This document shows positions 55,367 through 63,359 of a stretch of DNA of 64,000 bases, one piece after another; within the stretch, counting starts at the first letter, position 1, and each line of letters begins with the position of its first letter. The stretch covers positions 1 to 64,000 of the forward strand of contig JAHIRD010000015.1 of NCBI GenBank assembly GCA_018818835.1, read 5' to 3'. The translations under genes and the position numbers were made by a program. The notes under the pieces were generated by a model. The model was not told the origin of the DNA, ran no database searches, and saw nothing but the letters and a program-made list of their open reading frames with translations. The stretch comes from Pseudomonadota bacterium. GTDB lineage: Bacteria > Desulfobacterota > Desulfobacteria > Desulfobacterales > Desulfolunaceae.

Positions 55367-56644
55367 ATGACAGATAATCCTGTGCGTAAAACAGTACTGG
55401 GGAATGGTGTTCGGATTATCAGCCGGAAAATTCCCCATGTACGTTCCGTTTCCATGGGTATATGGGTCAATGTGGGAGCCCGTGATGAACAGGCCAGTGA
55501 AAACGGGCTTTCCCATTTTATCGAACACATGCTTTTCAAGGGGACACACACCCGGTCAGCATATCAGATTGCCAAGGAGTTTGATGCCATTGGGGGGCAT
55601 ACCAATGCCTTCACATCCCCTGAATACACATGCTACCACGCACGGGCCCTGGACACCCATCTGGAATCCATGGCCGGCCTTTTGTGCGACATTCTCATGA
55701 ATTCCGAATTCAGTGCCCATGAGATTGAAAACGAACGACCTGTCATTCTGTCCGAAGTCAGTATGCTGGAAGACAGCCCCGAAGAATACGTGCATAGCCT
55801 TCTTGAAGAAAATTACTGGGAAGGCCATGCCTTGGGGCATTCCATTCTCGGCAGTCCTGAAAGCATTAACAGTTTCTGCTCCGAAAGTGTCAAAGCCTTT
55901 TTCTCAAAATATTACCAACCGGATCGTATCATCATTTCGGTGGCGGGCAATGTGGACCACGACCGGTTCCTTGATCTTGTGGCCCCCGCATTTGAATCCC
56001 TCGTGCCACAGGACTCGTTTCCGAAACGGACACAGCCTGTCCCGAACATTCATACCCGGCTTTACGCAAAAGACCTGGAACAGGTTCACCTCTGCCTGGG
56101 GACCAAGGGCTTATCCCTCAAAGATCCGTCCCGATTCTCTTGTTCGTTGCTGAATACCCTTCTGGGTGGGAATATGAGTTCCAGACTCTTCCAGGAAATC
56201 CGTGAAAAACGAGGTCTGGCCTATTCGATCTACTCGTTCAGTTCGCTCAATATCGACACGGGCCTTTTTGGAATATACACTGGGGTTGCACCTGAAAAGG
56301 TTATCCAGTCCCTGTCATTGATCCTTGAAGAACTTGACAAATTCTGTTGCGCCATAATTTCGGAAAGCGAGCTCAGTGACGCCAAAGAATACACCAAAGG
56401 AAACATTCTTCTTTCAGCTGAAAGCACGGAAAGCCAAATGGTCCGAATGGCACAAAATGAAATCCATTTCGGCCGGTTTATCCCTGTCACCGAGACCATC
56501 GAAAAAATCCAGGCTGTTACGGTAGACGATATCCTTTCCCTGGCCCGTCATTTTTTTAAAAGCCAGCGTCCCTCCCTGACCCTTCTGGGCCCCTTTGATA
56601 AAAAATCCGAACTCAATGACCTGCTTGACGGATTTTACAAGTGA
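55367..56644 (+). CDS. M16-family zinc peptidase
   Basis: The 425-residue product is an M16 (pitrilysin-type) peptidase. It has the inverted zinc motif HFIEH and the downstream Glu in ENERPVILSEVSM, which together bind zinc. It also has the typical GGNMSSRLFQEIREKRGLAYSIYS segment. Single-chain M16 proteins of this size next to pnp are common in delta-proteobacteria and Firmicutes, with no settled substrate. It starts directly after the pnp stop. Confidence 0.93.
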   Translation: MTDNPVRKTVLGNGVRIISRKIPHVRSVSMGIWVNVGARDEQASENGLSHFIEHMLFKGTHTRSAYQIAKEFDAIGGHTNAFTSPEYTCYHARALDTHLESMAGLLCDILMNSEFSAHEIENERPVILSEVSMLEDSPEEYVHSLLEENYWEGHALGHSILGSPESINSFCSESVKAFFSKYYQPDRIIISVAGNVDHDRFLDLVAPAFESLVPQDSFPKRTQPVPNIHTRLYAKDLEQVHLCLGTKGLSLKDPSRFSCSLLNTLLGGNMSSRLFQEIREKRGLAYSIYSFSSLNIDTGLFGIYTGVAPEKVIQSLSLILEELDKFCCAIISESELSDAKEYTKGNILLSAESTESQMVRMAQNEIHFGRFIPVTETIEKIQAVTVDDILSLARHFFKSQRPSLTLLGPFDKKSELNDLLDGFYK

Positions 56645-56742
56645 TCCGGGTCTAAATTCCATTTTACATTTCGTTGCATGATAATTAGCATGGGCCGTTT
56701 TCAAACTGCCCATGTTTTATTTTGTGCTTTTAAAAAGTATCA

Positions 56743-56777
56743 ACAATGTTGCAACTTGTCCTGTGGTCAGGTATAAT
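56743..56777 (+). promoter_or_regulatory. mazEF promoter with overlapping operator-like palindrome
   Basis: TTGCAA (56749-56754) and a perfect TATAAT (56772-56777) are 17 bp apart. The -35 lies inside ACAA-T-GTTGCAAC-TTGT (56743-56759), an almost symmetric inverted repeat. Autorepression by antitoxin or toxin-antitoxin complex at such a site is the usual arrangement. Confidence 0.65.
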
Positions 56778-56810
56778 CATCCCACGATTAAATCCAAAAG
56801 GGAGGTAGAC

Positions 56811-57056
56811 ATGCATATCATTGTGAAAAAGTGGGGCAATAGTGCATCCGTTCGGATTCCCGTAGCGATTATGGAAGCCGCCAAATTAAGCCTGGACGAT
56901 ACTGTTGACGTGCGTGAAGAAGGCGGTCGCATTGTTATTGAACCGGTACGACCTGCGAAAGAATACGACCTTGAACAACTATTGGTTGGGATCACTTCTG
57001 AAAACCAGCATAGTGAGGTCAGCTTCGGCCCAGCCGTAGGCAAGGAAGTCTTCTAA
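56811..57056 (+). CDS. mazE: MazE-type antitoxin
   Basis: The 81-residue protein has an AbrB/MazE swapped-hairpin DNA-binding N-terminus (MHIIVKKWGNSASVRIPVAI) and an acidic C-terminal tail that should bind and block the toxin. GGGAGG at 56800-56805 supports the ATG at 56811. The longer frame from 56712 crosses the promoter and is not real. It overlaps the toxin gene by one base. Confidence 0.93.
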   Translation: MHIIVKKWGNSASVRIPVAIMEAAKLSLDDTVDVREEGGRIVIEPVRPAKEYDLEQLLVGITSENQHSEVSFGPAVGKEVF

Positions 57057-57394
57057 TGGTTCACAGTTACGTACCCGAAGCTGGCGATATTGTATGGCTG
57101 CATTTCGATCCTCAAGCAGGCCATGAGCAGGCGGGTCATCGGCCTGCATTGGTGATCAGTCCATCAAGTTACAATAAAAAAACAGGCCTGATGCTTTGCT
57201 GCCCGATGACGACTCAGGTTAAAGGCTACCCTTTTGAAGTACTGATTACAAGCAACCGCCCGAGCGTAGCGCTGGCCGATCAAGTCAAACGTCTTGATTG
57301 GGTTGTACGAAAGGCGGTTAGAAAAGGAATGGCTTCATCTGTTGAACTATCCGAAGTTAAGGCAAAAATCCTTGCTCTCATCGGAAAGCCCTAA
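57056..57394 (+). CDS. mazF: MazF-type endoribonuclease toxin
   Basis: The 112-residue protein is a MazF/PemK RNase that cleaves mRNA at short sequences. It has GDIVWLHFDPQAGHEQAGHRPALVISP, in which the Arg is catalytic, and the later LADQVKRLDW with its conserved Asp/Gln. It is of normal length and looks intact. It lies just upstream of a gene-free, repeat-rich stretch. The pair interrupts what is elsewhere a continuous pnp-peptidase-dut order. Confidence 0.94.
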   Translation: MVHSYVPEAGDIVWLHFDPQAGHEQAGHRPALVISPSSYNKKTGLMLCCPMTTQVKGYPFEVLITSNRPSVALADQVKRLDWVVRKAVRKGMASSVELSEVKAKILALIGKP

Positions 57395-58262
57395 ACCATT
57401 TGCCCATATTCAACGTTGGTATTTATTCCATCCAATCCCCAAGTGATACGTTCCCAAGTCGAAGATAGCGTGGACGAAACAATTATTACTCACCAAACAC
57501 CCACACCCATTTGCGTGTCAGGGCGAAGCCCTGGCGATGACCGATCCAGATTTCTAAAGCTTGTCCCCGCGAAAGCGAGGAGCCGACTGCCGGAGGCGTT
57601 TTTCTTAGTGCTAATATCTCGTAAAATTAAGTTTTTTTGCTGGGAGTTGTCAAATATTATCAAAAAACTTGAAATTTTCGGATAGTTATATCCTTAATCA
57701 TAATTTCGGGCTCTATCCCGGGGGTGTCGGACTCCCGTCTGACAATTTTGTTTTCTGGCTCGCCAACAACACGATTTATAAGTAGGCCTCAAACTGTGCA
57801 CATCCCCCTTGGGGGGATGCTCATAATTTTTTCTCACAGAGGCACAAAGATCACAAAGAAAAAACAATCATTACCAAGCTTTTAGCCCTTCTCCGTGATC
57901 TCTGTGTCTCTGTGAGAGACAAGGCTTTTTGGTTGTAGCTTTGCAGCGCTGTGCTCTTCGTGTCTTCAGTGAGCCCTCGCGAACGGGTGGTGGATAAAAA
58001 AGAAAACAACGTTTCAATCAAAGGCGTTGCCTGGGATTGAAACAAAAAGTAATTTTACCATGAAGTACAGGAAGATCATGAAGAAAAACGATTAAATAGT
58101 TTAACCACCCACTCCCTTTGGTCGTTCAAGAACACGAAGAGCACGAAGAAGGGCAAAAGAGTGTCCCTGCCGGGGGCCCCAAACATTCAGGTTCCAATCC
58201 CTGAGATTTCATGGTAGGTTTGCCAAAACAGATTGGGACCCGAATACACATACAGGCAGATC
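57395..58262. other. 868-bp gene-free region with nested inverted repeats
   Basis: I see no gene here. The region has a GC-clamped hairpin at 57801-57820 (CATCCCCC/GGGGGATG). An imperfect long repeat pairs 57831-57858 (TTCTCACAGAGGCACAAAGA) with 57891-57917 (CTCCGTGATCTCTGTGTCTC). An outer pair is GTGCTCTTCGTGT (57951-57963) with ACACGAAGAGCAC (58132-58144). A stretch near 57520-57600 with AGGGCGAAGCCCT and CCCCGCGAAAGCG looks like common environmental repeat sequence. An 89-codon frame across this stretch has no protein-like features. Confidence 0.7.
58011..58043. repeat. GTTTCAATC...GATTGAAAC inverted repeat
   Basis: Nine bases at each end are perfect complements around a 15-nt centre. It has the look of one CRISPR repeat (terminal ATTGAAAC) but occurs only once, with no spacer array and no cas genes. 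Confidence 0.55.
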
Positions 58263-58721
58263 ATGAACCAGACACCGCTAATTCGATTTTTGAAAATAAA
58301 CCCTGATAAAGATGGGGATATCCCCCTTCCCCGGTACATGACACCCGAGGCAGCAGGCATGGACATCTGCATTTCAATTTCCGGTGATCTATCCCTTAAG
58401 CCCGGAGGCATTATGCTTTTGCCCACGGGATTCAAAATGGCCATGCCCTCCGGATTCGAAGCCCAGATCAGACCCCGCAGCGGCCTTGCCGTCAAACACG
58501 GCATCGGACTGATCAATTCTCCGGGGACCATCGACAGTGATTACAGGGGGGAAGTCAAACTTGCCGTGATCAATCTGGGCGACCATGAATACACGTTCAA
58601 GCGCGGGGACCGGGTGGCCCAGATGGTTATTTCACCGGTGATCCAGGCCCGGATTGACGTGGTGGACACCCTTGACGACACGGAACGAAACAGCGGAGGA
58701 TTTGGTCATACCGGTATTTGA
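58263..58721 (+). CDS. dut: dUTP diphosphatase
   Basis: The 152-residue product hydrolyses dUTP to dUMP, keeping uracil out of DNA and supplying dTMP synthesis. The five motifs are intact (AAGMDI, RPRSGLA, GLINSPGTIDSDYRGE, GDRVAQMV, RNSGGFGHTG). I chose the ATG at 58263 because it matches the family N-terminus. An upstream ATG at 58233 is not needed. The ribosome site is weak (AGGCAG). Confidence 0.96.
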   Translation: MNQTPLIRFLKINPDKDGDIPLPRYMTPEAAGMDICISISGDLSLKPGGIMLLPTGFKMAMPSGFEAQIRPRSGLAVKHGIGLINSPGTIDSDYRGEVKLAVINLGDHEYTFKRGDRVAQMVISPVIQARIDVVDTLDDTERNSGGFGHTGI

Positions 58722-58732
58722 CCCGTTCAAAT

Positions 58733-59548
58733 ATGAAAAACAACGACACCGATCCAATATTTTCAGTATGCATGCTTGCCAGCGGAAGCAAGGGCAACGC
58801 CATTTACATCTCCGGCGGTGGCGCCACCTTACTCATTGACGTGGGTCTGTCCGGAAAAGAAATCCAGAAACGCATGGCCCTGCGCGGGCTTGACCCCGAG
58901 TCCATTGATGCCATTGTCATCACCCATGAGCACACCGATCACATCCGGGGTGCCGGGATATTGAGCCGACGCTTCAATCTGCCTATTTATATCAATAAAA
59001 AAACCTACAAGGCCGGGGAAAAGACGATCGGCAAAGCCCATGCCCTCGAGTTTATCGACTGTGGCAAAGATTTTTTTATCGGGGATATGAAAATTCATCC
59101 CTTTTCAATTTCCCATGATGCGGTGGACCCCTCGGGCTTTGTCATTGAATGCATGGAGATGAAAATCGGTGTGGCCACAGATCTGGGAATTGCGAATCTG
59201 GTGGTTCGAGAACATCTGAAAAATGCCCATCTCCTGATCCTCGAATCCAACCATGACCCTGTGATGCTCATTGAAAATGATAACTATCCTTGGGCCCTCA
59301 AACAAAGGGTCAAAGGACGTAAAGGGCATCTGGCCAACGAAGACACACGGGATCTCCTTGTCGAGCTGGTCCATGACCGGTTGCACCATGTGATTCTGGC
59401 CCATTTGAGTGAAGAGAACAATACCCGGGAAAAAGCCAGGGCTTCAGCTGTCCAGGCACTGAACGGGTCGAAAATCGCCCTGTCCATTGCTGCCCAGCAT
59501 GAGCCGGGGCAGGTTATTCGAATCACGTCATCCGGAATTCTCCCATAG
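58733..59548 (+). CDS. Metallo-beta-lactamase-fold hydrolase (YycJ/WalJ-like)
   Basis: The 271-residue product has the dinuclear-metal motif THEHTDH, an SHDAVDPSGF segment and LAHLSEENN near the end. The N-terminus (FSVCMLASGSKGNAIYI) is typical of the YycJ group, thought to be 5'-3' DNA exonucleases or tRNA-processing-like hydrolases. I chose the ATG at 58733. A TTG at 58718 overlapping the dut stop is possible. It is probably co-transcribed with dut. Confidence 0.88.
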   Translation: MKNNDTDPIFSVCMLASGSKGNAIYISGGGATLLIDVGLSGKEIQKRMALRGLDPESIDAIVITHEHTDHIRGAGILSRRFNLPIYINKKTYKAGEKTIGKAHALEFIDCGKDFFIGDMKIHPFSISHDAVDPSGFVIECMEMKIGVATDLGIANLVVREHLKNAHLLILESNHDPVMLIENDNYPWALKQRVKGRKGHLANEDTRDLLVELVHDRLHHVILAHLSEENNTREKARASAVQALNGSKIALSIAAQHEPGQVIRITSSGILP

Positions 59549-59622
59549 CATCTTGATTATTCGAACAAAGCATGGAATAGTTGAGTCATGGTCATTGATT
59601 ATTTTGATCGTGAAAAGGAACC

Positions 59623-60369
59623 ATGAACGCGCCACATCCTTTCAGTCAAGCCACATTGATTTATAAAACAGGTCGACTGTTTTTTGTCCTGGGGGCCTTG
59701 GTGTTTTTCCTGGCCTGCGCCCATAAGCGCCCCAGCCCTATCCCCGGGCATCCCCCGTCCTACAAGGTCCTGGGAAACTGGTACCAGCCCATTTCGGATT
59801 CACATAATTTCAAACAACGGGGACTGGCATCCTGGTATGGCCCTCAATTCCACGGAAAAAGAACCGCAAACGGTGAAATCTATGATATGCATGCCTTGAC
59901 TGCGGCCCATAAAACTCTGCCCTTGGGCACACGGGTAAGGGTTCTGAACCTTTCCAACGGGAAAGACGTGGTGGTGCGCATCAATGACCGTGGGCCCTTT
60001 GTAAAAGGACGTATCATTGATCTGTCATTAACGGCAGCAAAAACCATTGGCATAACGGGAAAAGGGACAGGCCGTGTCGAAATAACAGCACTTTCGCATA
60101 GGACAGCTCCGGAGGTCAGCCCTTCTGAGCCAGGTCATAAACGGGTTTATACCCTTCAAGTGGGATCTTTTTCCGAAAAAACCAATGCCGAGTCCCTGGT
60201 CAAGTCTCTGACCCAAAAACATAAGGATGTTTCCCTGGTGGCGGAACAGGGCTTTTTCAAAGTCCGGGTAGGCCGTTTTTCAAAAAAAAACGATGCTGAC
60301 CAACTCAAAGACCGGCTTACCGAAAAGGGATACCCGGCCTTTACGGTGAGCATTCTGCCTGGCTCATGA
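59623..60369 (+). CDS. rlpA: RlpA-type lytic transglycosylase lipoprotein with SPOR domain
   Basis: The 248-residue product has a signal peptide with a lipobox (FFLAC). The double-psi beta-barrel has GLASWYGPQFHGKRTANGEIYDM and the catalytic Asp/His pattern (INDRGPFVKGRIIDLS). A C-terminal SPOR domain (residues ~173-245) binds denuded septal peptidoglycan. RlpA cleaves glycan strands without stem peptides. It is probably at the division septum, anchored in the outer membrane. Confidence 0.95.
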   Translation: MNAPHPFSQATLIYKTGRLFFVLGALVFFLACAHKRPSPIPGHPPSYKVLGNWYQPISDSHNFKQRGLASWYGPQFHGKRTANGEIYDMHALTAAHKTLPLGTRVRVLNLSNGKDVVVRINDRGPFVKGRIIDLSLTAAKTIGITGKGTGRVEITALSHRTAPEVSPSEPGHKRVYTLQVGSFSEKTNAESLVKSLTQKHKDVSLVAEQGFFKVRVGRFSKKNDADQLKDRLTEKGYPAFTVSILPGS

Positions 60370-60411
60370 TATTGAAGCATCACAAAAGAAAAGAGAGAAA
60401 AACGTTGAGAC

Positions 60412-60984
60412 ATGAATAAAACGGTTTTCATAGACAGGGATGGCGTCATTAACAGAGACTCCCCGGATTACATCACCTCGGTGGAAAAATTTGAATTTCT
60501 ACCGGGAAGTCTTGATGCCATTCGTACCTTAACCCTTCATCACTATGATATCATTATTATCACAAACCAGTCCGTGATCGGCCGGGGCATGATCACGTCA
60601 GATACCCTGGATCAGATTTTCATGAAAATGAAAAAGGGCGTCGAAGCCCATGGGGGGCGGCTCAAAGATATTTTTTTCTGCCCCCATACCCCGGATGATA
60701 AGTGCGTATGTCGCAAGCCCAAGCCCGGAATGATATTTTCCGCCCGGGATAAACATGGCATTGACCTAAAGCAATCCTGCATGATCGGTGACAGCGCCAA
60801 AGATATCCTCTGTTCCAAAAACGCAGGGATTGGCCGGGCCATTCTTGTCCGGACCGGCAACGGCCCCAAGGCCCTTTTGGAGCTCCAGGGCAAATCAATC
60901 GTTCCGGACCACGTGGCCAACGATCTTCTGGATGCAGCTGATTGGCTCATAGACAAGGATCATTCCCGTGACCTCCATACTTGA
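60412..60984 (+). CDS. gmhB: D-glycero-beta-D-manno-heptose-1,7-bisphosphate 7-phosphatase
   Basis: The 190-residue HAD-family histidinol-phosphatase-like enzyme acts in ADP-heptose synthesis for lipopolysaccharide core. Motifs are FIDRDGVINRD, TNQSVIGRG and the zinc loop CPHTPDDKCVCRKPKPGM, followed by MIGDSAKDI. This zinc loop is diagnostic for GmhB. No other heptose gene is in the window. It overlaps the helicase gene by 17 bp. Confidence 0.92.
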   Translation: MNKTVFIDRDGVINRDSPDYITSVEKFEFLPGSLDAIRTLTLHHYDIIIITNQSVIGRGMITSDTLDQIFMKMKKGVEAHGGRLKDIFFCPHTPDDKCVCRKPKPGMIFSARDKHGIDLKQSCMIGDSAKDILCSKNAGIGRAILVRTGNGPKALLELQGKSIVPDHVANDLLDAADWLIDKDHSRDLHT

Positions 60985-63160
60985 AATCAAAGGACAGATC
61001 AGTAAAATACGTTATAAAAATGACGAAAATCTGTATACGGTGGCCGACTTCCTTTCCGAAGAGACACGTATCTGTATCACCGTGGTGGGCTTTCTTGTGG
61101 GTGTCCGCCTTGGGGACGCACTTATCCTCAGCGGCACCTGGGAAAAGCACAGCCGCTATGGCCAGCAATTCAAAATCGAATCCTTTGAGCCCCTTTTACC
61201 AACCACCATTGGCGGCATTAAAAACTATATCAAAGCCTTGGATATAAAGGGACTCAGTGCCAAAAAGATCGCTATCCTCGTCAATAAATATCTTGAAAAT
61301 ACCTTTGATGTCATTGAAAACAAACCCGAAGAATTAAAAACAATCAAGGGCATCGGAGATGTTCTGGGCCAGCGGATTACCGAGGCCTGGGAACAGCACA
61401 ATGAAATCCGGAATCTCTCCCAGACGCTTCAGGAACTCGACCTTCCCGTGGCGTTTTGCGCCAGAATTTACAGGCAATATAAAGGGGAGGCCATGGATAT
61501 CATCCGGCGCTCACCCTATACCCTTTCCTTTGATTTCCCGGACATGGGTTTTGCCCAGATCGATCAGGCTGCACGGAAGATGGGGATCGATAAAAACGAC
61601 GCCCAAAGGGTCTGTGCCTGCCTGCTCCACCTTCTGGATGGATTTGCATCAGATGGTCATGTCTATGCAACAAAAGATGTATTGAGTGAGCGCTGTGCCG
61701 TGCGTTTCGGTATTGACGGGGACCGGATTCCCATGGGACTTGAAGAACTTTGCACCCAGCAGCGTATCGTTGTGGAAGCAGCCGTGGATCAACCGGATAC
61801 CACCGCCATCTACATCAAGGACCTTCATCGTGCTGAAACCGGGGTCTCGGCCATACTCCATTCCTTGAACGCCATGGCCCTGAAAGATCCGGGACTGGGC
61901 CAGAATGAAATCATCGAAGCAGTTCTTCAGAAACTGGCCATTAAATTATCCGACGAACAACTGGAGGCCCTTGAAGACATACTCTCACACAAAGTGGCCG
62001 TGATCACAGGAGGGCCAGGCACAGGAAAAACAACACTGGTCAGATCCATTACAGCCATATTCCAGCTTCTTGGTAAAAAGACACTGCTTTCAGCCCCCAC
62101 GGGCCGAGCTGCCCGAAGGCTTTCCGAAGTTACCGGGGAAGAGGCCGCCACCATTCACAAAATGCTTCAGTACAATATTCGAACCGGACGGTTTGATAAA
62201 AATAAGTACGATACCCTGGACGCCGATGCCCTGATTGTGGATGAATCCTCCATGGTGGACATCCTTCTCATGTACCATCTGCTCAATGCCGTGCCTGTCC
62301 ATGCGTCGGTCATCTTTGTGGGGGATATTTTCCAGCTCCCCTCGGTGGGGCCGGGAACCGTCCTTTCGGATCTGATTCATTCCAAACGTTTCAGGACTTT
62401 TGAATTGACCAAAATTTTCCGTCAGGCCCAGGAAAGCCCCATTATCCTTAATTCACACCGTGTCCGATATGGGAAACTGCCCAAAACATCGGACAAGGGG
62501 GATACCCGGACGTTGTCGGAATTTTATTTTATTGAAACGGCAAATCCGGTGACGGTTATGGAACGGGTCGTGGAACTCTGCTCACACCGGATCCCCGAAA
62601 AGTACGCCTTTGATCCCCTGACCGATATCCAGGTTCTCACCCCCATGCACAAGGGGGACGTGGGCACCATCAGCCTGAACACAGCCCTCCAGAGTGCCCT
62701 GAACACCCGGACCCAGGGCATCGAAAGTTTCGGGAATCATTTCAAGCAAGGTGACAAGGTCATGCACCTTAAAAACAACTACGAAAAAGAAGTGTTCAAT
62801 GGGGATATTGGCATAATCAAGAGCATTGACAAGGCCAGCAAGGGCTTGACCGTCACCTATTATGGCCGTGACGTGGTCTATGCCTTTGAAGAACTCAACG
62901 AACTCACCCTGGCCTACGCCATATCCGTCCATAAATCTCAAGGGTCCGAATATGCTGCCGTGGTGGTTCCCATTACCACCCAGCACCGGCCTCTCCTCCA
63001 GAGGAACCTCTTATATACGGCCATGACACGGGGTAAAAAGCTTGTGATCCTCATAGGGACAAAACAGGCATTGACCCTTGCCCTTGAAAATGATCGGCCA
63101 AAACAAAGGCTGTCGGGTCTGGAATGCCGACTGAAAGGGTTTCCGCCCTATGGATCCTGA
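60968..63160 (+). CDS. recD2: RecD2-like SF1B DNA helicase
   Basis: The 730-residue protein has an N-terminal OB-like region and helix-hairpin-helix repeats (LKTIKGIGDVLGQRI). The helicase core has Walker A (GGPGTGKTTL near 347), motif II (VDESSMVD), motif III (GDIFQLPSVGPG) and the UvrD-C-type motif VI region (AYAISVHKSQGSEY). RecD2 enzymes unwind 5'-3' and act in repair without RecBC. The start is GTG at 60968, with AAGGAT upstream. Confidence 0.94.
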   Translation: MTSILEIKGQISKIRYKNDENLYTVADFLSEETRICITVVGFLVGVRLGDALILSGTWEKHSRYGQQFKIESFEPLLPTTIGGIKNYIKALDIKGLSAKKIAILVNKYLENTFDVIENKPEELKTIKGIGDVLGQRITEAWEQHNEIRNLSQTLQELDLPVAFCARIYRQYKGEAMDIIRRSPYTLSFDFPDMGFAQIDQAARKMGIDKNDAQRVCACLLHLLDGFASDGHVYATKDVLSERCAVRFGIDGDRIPMGLEELCTQQRIVVEAAVDQPDTTAIYIKDLHRAETGVSAILHSLNAMALKDPGLGQNEIIEAVLQKLAIKLSDEQLEALEDILSHKVAVITGGPGTGKTTLVRSITAIFQLLGKKTLLSAPTGRAARRLSEVTGEEAATIHKMLQYNIRTGRFDKNKYDTLDADALIVDESSMVDILLMYHLLNAVPVHASVIFVGDIFQLPSVGPGTVLSDLIHSKRFRTFELTKIFRQAQESPIILNSHRVRYGKLPKTSDKGDTRTLSEFYFIETANPVTVMERVVELCSHRIPEKYAFDPLTDIQVLTPMHKGDVGTISLNTALQSALNTRTQGIESFGNHFKQGDKVMHLKNNYEKEVFNGDIGIIKSIDKASKGLTVTYYGRDVVYAFEELNELTLAYAISVHKSQGSEYAAVVVPITTQHRPLLQRNLLYTAMTRGKKLVILIGTKQALTLALENDRPKQRLSGLECRLKGFPPYGS

Positions 63161-63359
63161 AAAAAGAGATGGAATATAACGTTCTTCTGGCCGTTATACT
63201 CATAATGTACCTTCAGGCATGTCAAGGTCATATCTTTCGTTTATCGCCATAAATTCCCACGGACTGGGCTAATTTATTTGACATTTACCCTGTTTTGTTT
63301 GTATCTGTATGCATACGTTTTTGATCATTATTCAAACCTTTTTATTGGAACAATCCGCC

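Noticed and set aside
57416-57685. 89-codon frame after mazF
   Set aside because: It crosses common repeat sequence (GGGCGAAGCCC, CCCCGCGAAAGCG) and has no ribosome site. The translation is typical of repeat DNA.
58011-58043. CRISPR array
   Set aside because: Only one repeat-like unit is present, with no spacers, leader or cas genes.
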